Position numbers and translations under genes: made by a program. A DNA stretch of 57,486 nucleotides from CALJFL01 sp039964455. Its GTDB lineage: Bacteria; Pseudomonadota; Gammaproteobacteria; Pseudomonadales; Halieaceae. Of this stretch, positions 44,568 to 54,279 are shown piece after piece; positions within the stretch are counted from its first letter, which is position 1; each line of letters starts with the position of its first letter. Below the pieces are notes generated by a model that saw only the letters and a program-made list of their open reading frames with translations, was not told the DNA's origin and did not search any database. The stretch lies in assembly GCA_039964455.1 (NCBI GenBank), contig JBDVXK010000027.1:1-57486 (forward strand), written 5' to 3'.

Positions 44568-46012
44568 GATTTGCCCTCCACAATCCAGGTATCTTTACTG
44601 CCGCCACCCTGCGAAGAGTTCACCACCAGTGAGCCTTTGACCAACGCTACCCGGGTAAGGCCGCCGGGCGTCACCCAGCTCTCTTTGCCCTGCAGGATGA
44701 AGGGCCGCAAATCGAGATGCCGTGGTTGCACCGAGTCTTCGATGTAGGTGGGCGCCGTGGATAAGGACAAGGTGGGCTGGGCTATATAGTTTCTGGGGTC
44801 CTTCTTGATCAGCGCAGCAAATTTGCGGTGAGTAGCCTTGGTGCTGTGAGGGCCCACCATGATGCCGTAACCGCCGGATTCATTGGCGGGCTTAACCACC
44901 AACTCGGCAAGGTTGTTCAACACATAATTGCGATCGTCCTCACGCATACACAGATAGGTGGGCACACTCTCTACCAGAGGTTTTTCATTCAGGTAGTAAC
45001 GAATCATGTCGGGTACGTAGGCATACACAACCTTGTCGTCTGCGACACCCGCGCCCGGCGCGTTGGCGATCGCGACTTTGCCGGCTTTCCAGGAACGCAT
45101 CAGCCCGGCCACACCCAACACTGAATCCTCACGAAACGCCTCCGGGTCCATAAAGTCTTCGTCTATGCGGCGATAGACCACATCTACCCGCACCGGGCCA
45201 TCGACGGTGCGCATGTAAACGCAGTCGTCATCGTCGACAAACAGGTCGCTACCCTCTACCAGCTCCGCGCCCATACCCTGCGCGAGAAAAGCGTGCTCGA
45301 AATATGCCGAGTTATAAATACCCGGGGTTAGCACAACGATGCAGGGACGTTTGCGATCACGGGGCGAGAGCGAGGCCAGCGTTTGATAAAGGCGTGAGGG
45401 ATAATCGTCTACCGGCAGGATGCTGTAGTTCTCAAACAATTCGGGCAGCACCCGCTTGGTAATTTCCCGGTTTTCCACCATGTACGACACGCCCGACGGA
45501 ACCCGGAGATTGTCTTCCAGTACATAAAATTTGCCGTCCACGTTGCGCACCAGGTCGGTGCCGCAAATATGGGCCCAAACACCGTGGGCGGGTGAAATAC
45601 CCTGGCACTGTGGTTTGTAGTTGGGCGAATCCAGAACGATGTCAGCAGGAACAACACCATCCTTGATAATGTTCTGCTCGTTGTAGATATCATCGATGAA
45701 CATGTTCAGCGCACGAGTACGCTGCGTAAGCCCCTCACTGACCTTCTCCCACTCCGAGGCAGGGATAATTCGGGGAATAATGTCGAATGGCCAGGCCCGG
45801 TCGATGTTGCCACGCTCGGTGTACACGGTGAAGGAAATGCCCAGTTCCCGTATCGCCAGCTCCGCTGCCGACCTGCGAGCGGCCATCTCATCAACCGTCA
45901 GCGATTGCAAAAGATTAACCGCCTGGCGCGCCTTGACCCTGGGGCTACCCTTGGGCGTGATCAATTCATCGAAAAAATCGCCAGGGCGATAGGATTTCCA
46001 GCTCTTATTCAT
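44564..46012 (-). CDS. Circularly permuted type 2 ATP-grasp protein
   Basis: A 482-residue enzyme of the circularly permuted ATP-grasp family (DUF404/DUF407), expected to form an amide bond with ATP. Motifs include the FVLEDNLRVPSG-like YVLEDNLRVPSGVSYM, YRRIDEDFMDP, NAPGAGVADDK and VKPANESGGYGI. It is the first gene of the operon with the alpha-E and Zn-peptidase genes. No transglutaminase gene, a common fourth member, is present next to it. Confidence 0.93.
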   Translation of the reverse strand: MNKSWKSYRPGDFFDELITPKGSPRVKARQAVNLLQSLTVDEMAARRSAAELAIRELGISFTVYTERGNIDRAWPFDIIPRIIPASEWEKVSEGLTQRTRALNMFIDDIYNEQNIIKDGVVPADIVLDSPNYKPQCQGISPAHGVWAHICGTDLVRNVDGKFYVLEDNLRVPSGVSYMVENREITKRVLPELFENYSILPVDDYPSRLYQTLASLSPRDRKRPCIVVLTPGIYNSAYFEHAFLAQGMGAELVEGSDLFVDDDDCVYMRTVDGPVRVDVVYRRIDEDFMDPEAFREDSVLGVAGLMRSWKAGKVAIANAPGAGVADDKVVYAYVPDMIRYYLNEKPLVESVPTYLCMREDDRNYVLNNLAELVVKPANESGGYGIMVGPHSTKATHRKFAALIKKDPRNYIAQPTLSLSTAPTYIEDSVQPRHLDLRPFILQGKESWVTPGGLTRVALVKGSLVVNSSQGGGSKDTWIVEGKS

Positions 46013-46192
46013 GTCCGTGAACGTATTGGGGAACTCAACACTGAGGGTACTCCAATGAATACGCAGCTGCTAGTGACCTTGCATGCTGCGATATAGTTCT
46101 CTTGTTGTGATCCATGCGACAATGTGGCCAAAATGAATTTTTGAAAATAGTGGCCAGCGATGCATCGCCATTCTGCTAAAAGGATTTGAATA

Positions 46193-48310
46193 ATGAGCAC
46201 CCACTACCGCGCTTGTCACCTTTGCGAGGCCATCTGTGGCCTGGTGATAGAAACTGAAGGCGAGCAGATTGTGTCCATCAAGGGCGATAAAAACGACCCA
46301 TTAAGCCGTGGCCATATTTGCCCCAAGGCGATTGCACTGAAAGATCTGCATGAAGACCCTGACCGACTGCGCAAGCCGGTTAAGAAAGTGCGGGATGAAA
46401 ACGGTGAAGTGAGCTGGGAAGAAATCAGCTGGCAGGAGGCGCTGGATACTACTGCCCGCCGGCTTGTTGAAATTCACGATCACAATGGGCTAGACGCCAT
46501 CGGCATCTATATGGGCAATCCATCGGTTCATAACTACGGCATGCTCACCCACCAGAACAACCTGTTTCGTTTTTTTCACACCCGCAATCGCTTCTCCGCT
46601 ACTTCAGTAGACCAGTTGCCACACCACCTTGCCTCGCTCTGGCTGTTTGGCCACAAATCTCTGTTCCCGATACCCGACATAGATAGAACCGACTATTTCC
46701 TGATGCTGGGGGCCAACCCGATCGCATCCAATGGCAGCATTTGGACCGTGCCGGACGTGCGCAAGCGAATCAAGGCGTTGAAAAAGCGCGGTGGCAAGCT
46801 TGTTGTGATCGACCCACGGCGCACAGAAACAGCAGAACTGGCCGGCGACCACCATTTCATCACGCCGGGAACTGACGCGCTGTTTCTGGCCGCCCTGCTC
46901 AATACGTTGTTTACCGAGAACCTGGCCGATGCCAAGCACCTGGCGGACTTCGTAACCGGTCTGGACGAGGTTGCAGCAGCGGTCAGTAACTTCACTGCGG
47001 AAATGGCCGCCCCGCATACCGGTATCCCTGCGGATACGATTCGCGACATTGCCCGCTCACTGGCCGCAGCGGAGCGCGGCATCTGCTACGGCCGCATGGG
47101 TGTTTCAACACAAGCCTATGGCGCACTTAACCAGTGGCTGATTCAGGTAATCAATATCGCGACCGGCAACCTTGATAAAGAGGGCGGCTCACTGTTCACC
47201 CTACCGGCCCTGGACACCGTCAGCACAGGCAGCCCCGGTGGTTTTGGCAGGCATCAAAGCCGCGTGCGGGGATTACCCGAATTCGACCGTGAGCTACCTG
47301 CATCAGCACTGGCAGAGGAAATCACCACCCCCGGCGAGGGCCAGATTCGCGCCCTGTTTACGGGCGCTGGCAACCCCGTGCTCTCAACGCCCAATGGACG
47401 ACAGTTGGATGAGGCGTTGGAGCGACTGGAATTCATGGTATCGCTGGACCCCTACATCAATGAAACCACACGGCATGCAGACATCATCCTGCCGCCCACG
47501 TCTCCACTGGAGCATGATCACTACGATATCGCCTTCCACATTAACGCGATACGCAATACCGCGCGCTTCAACGAGCCGGTATTCGACAAACCCGAGGACA
47601 GCTTGCACGACTGGGAAATCTTTACCGAGTTGGGCAATCGGGTGGCCGAATCGCTGGGACAGGAACCCCGACCAGCCATGTCGCCGAAGGATTTTGTCGC
47701 CATGGGATTGCAGCTGGGCCCTTACAGCGAGAGTCAGGGCAGTGAACAGGCAATCACAATGGAAGCGCTGCTGGCCAACCCGTCGGGCATAGACCTGGGT
47801 GAACTCAAGCCGCAGCTGCCCCAGCGTTTGAATACCAAAGACAAAGTGATCAATTGTGCAGTGCCACAGACACTGGCCGATCTGGGCCGCCTGCAGGCGG
47901 AGTTCAGCGAAACAAATGCCGGACAGCTGCGCCTGATTGGCCGCAGGCATGTGCGCTCAAATAATTCCTGGATGCACAATTTTCACCGCCTGGTGAAAGG
48001 CAAGGACCGTTGCACGCTGTTAATGCACCCCACAGATATCGCCGCGCAAAAACTGGACGATGGCAGCGCCGTCACCCTCGCCTCTCGCGCCGGGTCCGTG
48101 CAGGTGAAGCTGGAGGCCTCTAACGATGTGATGCCAGGGGTGGTGAGCCTGCCACACGGATATGGCCACAATCGAGATGGCATACAGATGAAGACGGCGA
48201 TCGCGAACGCAGGGGTTAGTTGCAATGACGTGACCGACGACCTCTATCTGGATGCACTTTCGGGTAATGCTGCGATCAACGGCGTACCCGTCACTGTGAC
48301 TGCCATCTAG
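46193..48310 (+). CDS. Cytosolic molybdopterin oxidoreductase (DMSO reductase family)
   Basis: A 705-residue Mo/W-bis-MGD enzyme with no Tat signal, so cytosolic. The N-terminal [4Fe-4S] site is CHLCEAIC, then GHICPK. The MGD-binding motifs follow (FLMLGANPIASN, VVIDPRRTETAE, GRRHVRSNNSWMHN). At the place where formate dehydrogenases carry the Cys or Sec ligand, this protein reads DQLPHHLAS, so the metal ligand is not a cysteine and the substrate cannot be inferred. No small subunit or redox partner gene is adjacent. Confidence 0.85.
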   Translation: MSTHYRACHLCEAICGLVIETEGEQIVSIKGDKNDPLSRGHICPKAIALKDLHEDPDRLRKPVKKVRDENGEVSWEEISWQEALDTTARRLVEIHDHNGLDAIGIYMGNPSVHNYGMLTHQNNLFRFFHTRNRFSATSVDQLPHHLASLWLFGHKSLFPIPDIDRTDYFLMLGANPIASNGSIWTVPDVRKRIKALKKRGGKLVVIDPRRTETAELAGDHHFITPGTDALFLAALLNTLFTENLADAKHLADFVTGLDEVAAAVSNFTAEMAAPHTGIPADTIRDIARSLAAAERGICYGRMGVSTQAYGALNQWLIQVINIATGNLDKEGGSLFTLPALDTVSTGSPGGFGRHQSRVRGLPEFDRELPASALAEEITTPGEGQIRALFTGAGNPVLSTPNGRQLDEALERLEFMVSLDPYINETTRHADIILPPTSPLEHDHYDIAFHINAIRNTARFNEPVFDKPEDSLHDWEIFTELGNRVAESLGQEPRPAMSPKDFVAMGLQLGPYSESQGSEQAITMEALLANPSGIDLGELKPQLPQRLNTKDKVINCAVPQTLADLGRLQAEFSETNAGQLRLIGRRHVRSNNSWMHNFHRLVKGKDRCTLLMHPTDIAAQKLDDGSAVTLASRAGSVQVKLEASNDVMPGVVSLPHGYGHNRDGIQMKTAIANAGVSCNDVTDDLYLDALSGNAAINGVPVTVTAI

Positions 48311-48357
48311 AGCGCTTTGGGGTAGACTCGGAGATACATCAAACAGGGGAACAGGCT

Positions 48358-48954
48358 ATGGACATTTCAACCATTGTATTCTGGCTCGTTGTGCTGGGGG
48401 CCATCATTTATGTGGTCAACATCTACAACACACTGGTCACCCTGAAGAACCGCTTTCTCAATGCCTTCTCGCAGATTGAAGTACAGCTCAAACGCCGCTA
48501 TGACCTGATTCCCAATTTGGTGGAAACCGCCAAGGGTTATCTGGAGCACGAGCGCGAGACGCTGGAAGCGGTGACCGCCGCCCGAAACGACGCGGCTGCC
48601 ATACTCAATGCCTTGGGCGAAAGCGGCATAGGCGGCGACGCCATGACCAAACTGGCATCGGCCGAGAACTCCCTGCAAGGCGCACTTGGTAAGCTAAACG
48701 TAACCATGGAAGCCTACCCCGACCTGAAAGCCAGTGAAAACATGCAACAGCTGTCGGAAGAATTGACCACCACAGAAAACAGGGTCGCCTTTGCGCGCCA
48801 GGGCTACAACGACGCGGTGATGGGCTATAACACCTATCGCCAGACCTTCCCGCCGGTATTTTTCGCAGCGCGCTTTGGCCACCCCACGGATGCCCAGCTA
48901 CTGGAATTTGATGACACTGAGCAAATTCAGGCTGCCCCCAAGGTCTCGTTTTAA
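48358..48954 (+). CDS. LemA family protein
   Basis: A 198-residue protein with one N-terminal membrane helix (about residues 5-22) and a long helical domain. LKNRFLNAFSQIEVQLKRRYDLIPNLVETAKGY is the LemA signature; YNTYRQTFPPVFFA near the end is also typical. The biochemical role is unknown. It is followed after 31 bases by an M48 peptidase gene, a common pairing that suggests a membrane-protein quality-control or remodelling unit. GGGGA precedes the ATG. Confidence 0.95.
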   Translation: MDISTIVFWLVVLGAIIYVVNIYNTLVTLKNRFLNAFSQIEVQLKRRYDLIPNLVETAKGYLEHERETLEAVTAARNDAAAILNALGESGIGGDAMTKLASAENSLQGALGKLNVTMEAYPDLKASENMQQLSEELTTTENRVAFARQGYNDAVMGYNTYRQTFPPVFFAARFGHPTDAQLLEFDDTEQIQAAPKVSF

Positions 48955-48985
48955 CGGCGTTACTCGCCAGCGGTAACAGCAAGCC

Positions 48986-50953
48986 ATGAATTTCTTTGAG
49001 CAGCAGGATGCGGCACGCCGCAACGCCCGCCTGCTGTCGCTACTGTTCCTGATTGCGGTATTTCTTTTGATTGTGCTGACCAATGCGCTGGTCGCCGCCT
49101 TTCTTTACTTCGGCCAGGACTACAATATTTACGCGGGCAGCCGTGAGGGTATGTCCGGCTTCTTCTCTTACTTTACTTGGGCCCGCTTTGGCAGCGTTGG
49201 GCTCGCCATCAGTGCCACTGTGGCCATGGTGGTTCTGGTGAAATGGCTGCAATTATCCACGGGCGGAAAAACCGTGGCCGAAGCCATGGGGGGCAGCCGT
49301 ATTCTGCCGCAAACCCAGGACAAGGCCGAACGCCGCTGCCTCAACGTGGTGGAAGAAATGGCACTGGCGGCCAATATGCCGGTGCCGCCCGTGTATGTAA
49401 TGAACGGCGAGCGCGGCATCAATGCCTTCGCAGCCGGCATCACCCCCGCCGATGCAATCGTGGCGGTTACCCGCGGCACCATCGAGCACCTCAAGCGAGA
49501 CGAACTACAGGGTGTGATTGCCCATGAGTTCAGCCATATCCTCAATGGCGATATGCGCCTGAATATCCGTCTGGCTGCAATGCTCAAGGGCATCACCTTT
49601 ATAGGCGACGTGGGCCATATGCTGTTGCGCTCCAGCAACCACCATCGCACCGGCGGAAGCAACAAGCGCGGTAATGGCGCCGCCTTGCCGCTGTTGGCGC
49701 TGGCCTTATGGGTGCTGGGCTGGCTGGGCGGTTTGGCAGCCGGTTTTATCAAGGCCGCCATAAGCCGGCAAAAGGAATACCTGGCAGACGCCTGCGCAGT
49801 GCAGTACACCCGTGATGCTGACGGTATAGGCGATGCCCTGAAAGTAATAGGCGGCTATATTCCAGGCACACTGGTGCACGCGGCACGCGCTGCCGAGATG
49901 TCACATATCTTCTTTGGCCAGATCGAGCATCAGCTGTGGCAGGTGTTCGCCACCCACCCGCCGCTGGAAAAACGCATTCAACGGATCGACCCGCGCTGGA
50001 ACGGCCAGTTCATCGAGCGCAAGGTGCTGCACTACGAAGAGCAGCCGTCACGCCCCGGTGCGGCAGAGGTTGGTGTGGGCCGCGCCGCCCTGGTTGCTGC
50101 TGCGATCGCAGCGGCCACAGCAGGCGATGTAGAGGGCGTGAGAGCGGCGGTTGCCGATGCTGACTTCGGCCCAAGCCCGGAAGAACTGGAAGCGCAGACT
50201 GCACAGAAACACGCCATCCCTGTCGCCTTCGTGAATCACAGCCATGAGCCCCTGGGCGCCAGCGCCCTGGTGATTGCCTTACTCACGAGTACCGAAGAAA
50301 CAATCCGGCAGAAGCAACTGGCGATTATTAACGATACCGGCGTTAAGGGGCTTCCCGAGTTGGTTAATACCCTGGCCAGTGGTGTTCACGAACTTGGTCT
50401 GCCCCAGCGAATGCCTCTATTGGAGCTGTGCCTGCCCGCACTTAAGGCAATGTCGCTACCGCAGTACCGTGTCTTCAAGAATACCCTGCTGCAAGTGATA
50501 CACGCCGACGCCCGCACTGACTTATACGAGTGGTGCCTGTTCCAGCTGACCCGCCACTATCTGGATCCGGAGTTTGTGCAGGTAAAACCCAGCCGCGCGC
50601 GGTATAGGAAGCTGGCCAAAGTCACCCACCACTTACGCATCACTCTATCGGTACTCGCCCATGAGGGCAGTGGCGACCCCGAGATGGCGTTTCGAATGGG
50701 CGCCGATGAACTGGACTTGCCGAAATTGCAGCTCATGGCCAAAGAGCAATGCAGCGTATCGGCCTTCAGCAAGGCAGTACACGAGCTGGCCGACTGTTAC
50801 CCCCTGTTAAAGCCGCGTATTTTAAAGGCCATGGCATTAGCCGCCAGTGAGGACGGAAGAATCTGCGAGATTGAGCGGGAGCTGGTGGCCAGTATGGCCG
50901 CGGTGATGGACTGCCCGCTACCCGAAGACCTGCTGTCTCCTAGCGAAAGCTAG
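48986..50953 (+). CDS. M48-family membrane metallopeptidase (HtpX-like, extended)
   Basis: A 655-residue zinc peptidase. Two N-terminal membrane helices (about residues 18-45 and 65-90) precede the catalytic domain with HEFSH and a Glu ligand in KEYLADACAV; a further hydrophobic stretch lies between them (LPLLALALWVLGWLGGLAAG). The C-terminal 300 residues are an added helical region not found in E. coli HtpX (293 residues). It is probably co-expressed with lemA-like and cleaves membrane proteins, but the target is unknown. Confidence 0.9.
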   Translation: MNFFEQQDAARRNARLLSLLFLIAVFLLIVLTNALVAAFLYFGQDYNIYAGSREGMSGFFSYFTWARFGSVGLAISATVAMVVLVKWLQLSTGGKTVAEAMGGSRILPQTQDKAERRCLNVVEEMALAANMPVPPVYVMNGERGINAFAAGITPADAIVAVTRGTIEHLKRDELQGVIAHEFSHILNGDMRLNIRLAAMLKGITFIGDVGHMLLRSSNHHRTGGSNKRGNGAALPLLALALWVLGWLGGLAAGFIKAAISRQKEYLADACAVQYTRDADGIGDALKVIGGYIPGTLVHAARAAEMSHIFFGQIEHQLWQVFATHPPLEKRIQRIDPRWNGQFIERKVLHYEEQPSRPGAAEVGVGRAALVAAAIAAATAGDVEGVRAAVADADFGPSPEELEAQTAQKHAIPVAFVNHSHEPLGASALVIALLTSTEETIRQKQLAIINDTGVKGLPELVNTLASGVHELGLPQRMPLLELCLPALKAMSLPQYRVFKNTLLQVIHADARTDLYEWCLFQLTRHYLDPEFVQVKPSRARYRKLAKVTHHLRITLSVLAHEGSGDPEMAFRMGADELDLPKLQLMAKEQCSVSAFSKAVHELADCYPLLKPRILKAMALAASEDGRICEIERELVASMAAVMDCPLPEDLLSPSES

Positions 50954-51112
50954 CCTTCGACCAAAAACCGCCAGAACGCCCTACTCGACTTTAACTTTCG
51001 CAGTAATTTGCTAACCTGAATCTTGCTGACGGATTACTTCCGCCAGCGAGCTGACTCCCAAGGAAGGTGAGCAGCTGCACATTCATCTCTGACTGAACAA
51101 GGATGTTTTGTC

Positions 51113-51508
51113 ATGGAACTACAACTCACATCCTGTGCGGATGGGCTGCGTCGCATGCCACCGCCAGAAAAGATTCGCCATTTCCCACTCTCAAACACCA
51201 CCGACCGGGTGCTCAAGCTGTTGCTGGGTGGCGACCTTGCCCGCATGCGCGCCAGCTCGGTTGCCGAAGAACTCGGAATAAGCGGAACCACCTTGCGGCG
51301 GCGCCTGCGTGCCGATCACACCACCTACCAGTTTCTACTGGACCGGGCACGACAATACCGCGCCGAGAAGCGCCTGCGGCAACGTTGGTTGCCGGGCAAA
51401 TGCCTGGCCGATGAACTGGGCTATCTTGAGGTGAACAGTTTTTATCGAGCGTTTCGACGCTGGACTGGGCTGAGCTATAGCGAGTACAAACTGCGCTACA
51501 GCTGCTAG
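51113..51508 (+). CDS. Minimal AraC-type transcription regulator
   Basis: A 131-residue protein that is almost only an AraC-type double helix-turn-helix: ASSVAEELGISGTTLRRRLRADHTTYQFLLDRAR (first HTH), then CLADELGYLEVNSFYRAFRRWTGLSYSEYK (second HTH with the family signature). The usual N-terminal ligand domain is missing, as in SoxS/MarA-type regulators. Its targets are unknown. It is convergent with the diguanylate cyclase gene (stops nine bases apart). Confidence 0.85.
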   Translation: MELQLTSCADGLRRMPPPEKIRHFPLSNTTDRVLKLLLGGDLARMRASSVAEELGISGTTLRRRLRADHTTYQFLLDRARQYRAEKRLRQRWLPGKCLADELGYLEVNSFYRAFRRWTGLSYSEYKLRYSC

Positions 51509-51516
51509 AGCTTCAC

Positions 51517-53346
51517 TCAGCTGACCAGGGTCAGCCCTTTGAAGGTGCCGACCATGACCTTGTTACGGCCATGTTCTTTGCCGTGATAGAGCGCGGCATC
51601 GGCTCGGGCGATACAGGCCTCAAGGCTTTCGCCCGCGCGGTGCTCGGCGACCCCAAAGGTCATAGTGATTCTGAGACGCTCGCCTTCGAACTCGAACAGG
51701 TTGTCGGCAATGGTCTCACGCAATTTGTCGGCCAATGCGCCGGCACCTGCGGCCTCGGTTTCCGGCAGCAGCAGGATAAATTCCTCGCCACCCCAACGGG
51801 CGATGCGGTCGACATCCCGTGTGCGGTCTTTGAGCAGGTCTGCGACACGATGAAGCACATGGTCACCACAGGCATGACCATACTGGTCGTTGAAGGCTTT
51901 GAAGTTATCGACATCGCCAATGATGACCGAAAACGCGCGGCTATTACGGAATACCCGCTTGATTTCGGTGGCCGCTTCCTCAGCAAAACCACGGCGATTG
52001 TATAGCCCGGTGAGCGGATCAATCTTGGCAGCTTCGGCGAGGCGCTCATTGGCCGCGGTCAGATCGGCGGTGCGCTCGGCCACTTCTTCTTCCAGACGAG
52101 AGAGACTGCTGGTGAATTTATTGGCCAGGGAAATAGACATGGCAACCATCACCACCACGAAGCCGTAAGGCATGAGGCGGGACGTATCTGCCTGGGCAAA
52201 GTCGATCATCAGATCGTTGATACAGGTAGCGACAAATATCAACGCGCCAATAAACAGCGTGCGGGCCTCGGCGTTGCCTTCGCGCAATTTGCGAATGATA
52301 AGCCAGGGCGCATAGATCAGTGTGGGCAACATCCACAGCTGTATAAAACCCAGGCTCTGCACATGAATGGCGTGGCCAGGAATAACCAGCACCAGAATAG
52401 AAGAGGCAACAAAAGTCAGCTGATAGGCTCGCAAAGGCCTCGGTATGCGCTCATCCAATAAGGTCCAAACCGCTTGAATCGCCAAGGCAGGAAGCACGTA
52501 AATAAGACCAAACTCGAATTTCTTCAGGGCCAGAAAAGAAATATCAAAGGCATACTTCCATTGGTTGAGCATCAAGCCATAAAGACCAATATTCACCGCC
52601 AACAGGCCAAACCACAGATAGCTGTTCATCTGCCGGTTGCGATAGAAGAGATATATATTGTAAACACCGAAGCCAATAAACAGCATGCAGAAAATCAGCC
52701 CGGGAACCTGGCTGCCTACACCCGACAGCAACATGGTTGAGTAAGAGCCAATGGCAAACTCGCCGTCGTACGGGCCCGCGCCCCAGTTGTTCAGTGCGTA
52801 CTTTTCTCCGCCCCAAACACGCATGGCGAGTACGAGCGTGCCATCGTCGGCGATGGCACTCGTGGGCAGCACATGTACTTTCTGACGGTCGTAATCAATT
52901 TCGGCAAGCGGCGGTAGCTGGCCGACACCACCCAGCAACTTGCCGCCGGCGTAAAGTTCATAGGCATTCATCACCTTGCCGATGCGAACACCCAGCTGCT
53001 GGCCGTTTGACCGTGACTCTCTATCAAAGTCCTGTAACTGGAGGGTCAGGCGATACCAGGCAAACTGGCTTGTTTCGGGGTAACCTTCTCGCGGCCAGCG
53101 CCCCGGCACCGGGTGGCCCTGCCAAGCGCTATCGTCATATTCGGGAGTCGCCCAGGCAAGGTCATCACCAGGTTGGAACTGCCACTGGCCGGCAATGGAA
53201 AACTTGCCCTGCAGTGTGCGCTCGCTCACCAGCGGGATGTCGCCGATTTGAGCCGGGGTGTCGGCATGGGCACAGAAGGCCAGGGCAAGGGCAACAACCG
53301 CTGCGCCTCGCCTAAACAAACCCTTCAATGCCGTTACATTCACCAC
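51517..53346 (-). CDS. Diguanylate cyclase with periplasmic jelly-roll and 7TM sensor
   Basis: A 609-residue inner-membrane protein that makes c-di-GMP from two GTP. A signal peptide is followed by a periplasmic beta-sandwich of the carbohydrate-binding-like type (about residues 30-200), about seven membrane helices (7TM-DISM layout), a short coiled coil and a GGDEF domain with an active GGEEF site and an RDVD inhibitory site five residues before it. It probably senses an extracellular ligand. The start is a GTG. The only other c-di-GMP protein here is the PilZ protein at 4.7 kb. Confidence 0.92.
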   Translation of the reverse strand: MVNVTALKGLFRRGAAVVALALAFCAHADTPAQIGDIPLVSERTLQGKFSIAGQWQFQPGDDLAWATPEYDDSAWQGHPVPGRWPREGYPETSQFAWYRLTLQLQDFDRESRSNGQQLGVRIGKVMNAYELYAGGKLLGGVGQLPPLAEIDYDRQKVHVLPTSAIADDGTLVLAMRVWGGEKYALNNWGAGPYDGEFAIGSYSTMLLSGVGSQVPGLIFCMLFIGFGVYNIYLFYRNRQMNSYLWFGLLAVNIGLYGLMLNQWKYAFDISFLALKKFEFGLIYVLPALAIQAVWTLLDERIPRPLRAYQLTFVASSILVLVIPGHAIHVQSLGFIQLWMLPTLIYAPWLIIRKLREGNAEARTLFIGALIFVATCINDLMIDFAQADTSRLMPYGFVVVMVAMSISLANKFTSSLSRLEEEVAERTADLTAANERLAEAAKIDPLTGLYNRRGFAEEAATEIKRVFRNSRAFSVIIGDVDNFKAFNDQYGHACGDHVLHRVADLLKDRTRDVDRIARWGGEEFILLLPETEAAGAGALADKLRETIADNLFEFEGERLRITMTFGVAEHRAGESLEACIARADAALYHGKEHGRNKVMVGTFKGLTLVS

Positions 53347-53503
53347 GCTTTTCGCTCAGTACATACCCGGTTAAACACGGTCTTAGTATAGGGATAGCCT
53401 ACATGGCAGCCAGCCAGTAAGCGCAAAAATTAGAGCGACTTCACAGTTTATCCGCGTATTATTGCGAAATATCAACTTCTGAAGGGTGACAGAGCACGAA
53501 AAG

Positions 53504-54265
53504 CTACACGCCGGCCCAATACACCCAGAACCCAATATACTCCCGCAGTGCGTAGGTTGTGCGCTGCAAATCCTCTACTCTGGGCAACCATTTCGCTACC
53601 ACCGGTGGCGCGTGTACAACCTGGTAATCCGTCGCGGAGGGTACTATTTCAATACCCTGCAGCCGGAACATAGTCTCCGCTCGACGCATATGGAATGCCG
53701 ACGTAACTAATATCACTCGCTTGATCCCATTCTTCGCGAGCACTTCGTTGGTATAGCGCGCATTCTGCAAGGTGTTGCGGCTTACTCTCTCTTCGATGAT
53801 GGCCTCTTCAGGAATACCCATTAGCTGGAGTATTTCGGCCATTAATACTGACTCCGGCGCCTCCCAGCTGCGCGAGCCACCAGACAAGATAATCAGGGGC
53901 GCCTTGCGGGCCTTGTAGAGTTCAACGGCATGCAAGAGGCGATCACCCTGGCCGTTCATATCTGCCAGCCTATTCCCATGGGTGGTGCCATTTGTTGCCC
54001 CACCAAGCACCACTATCGCTTCAGCTTTATCTACTTTGGACACTGTGCGAGCTGGATACTCAGATTCAAGAGACGCCATGAGTGCGTCCGCAACATAGGC
54101 GGTCGAACAGGTATACAACCAGCCAATCGCCACCAGTAATAAAATTGTTACAGACCGGGTACCACCGAATAAACGGGCTAACAGCGCCAATAAAAGGATG
54201 ACCAGTGATTGACTTAACGGGTAAACAAGCAGTGACAAGATCTTGGTTAACTCAAACGAAATCAC
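53504..54265 (-). CDS. YdcF/SanA-type (DUF218) membrane protein
   Basis: A protein of about 253 residues with two N-terminal membrane helices and a DUF218 domain: EAIVVLGGAT, then ILSGGSRSWEAPES and TSAFHMRRAETMFR. Members are linked with envelope barrier function and lipid-cycle metabolism; catalytic activity is not established. I chose the GTG at 54265 because GGGAG stands at the right distance; a GTG at 54280, overlapping the acetyltransferase stop, would add five residues. Confidence 0.85.
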   Translation of the reverse strand: MISFELTKILSLLVYPLSQSLVILLLALLARLFGGTRSVTILLLVAIGWLYTCSTAYVADALMASLESEYPARTVSKVDKAEAIVVLGGATNGTTHGNRLADMNGQGDRLLHAVELYKARKAPLIILSGGSRSWEAPESVLMAEILQLMGIPEEAIIEERVSRNTLQNARYTNEVLAKNGIKRVILVTSAFHMRRAETMFRLQGIEIVPSATDYQVVHAPPVVAKWLPRVEDLQRTTYALREYIGFWVYWAGV

Positions 54266-54279
54266 ATTTTCTCCCTGCA

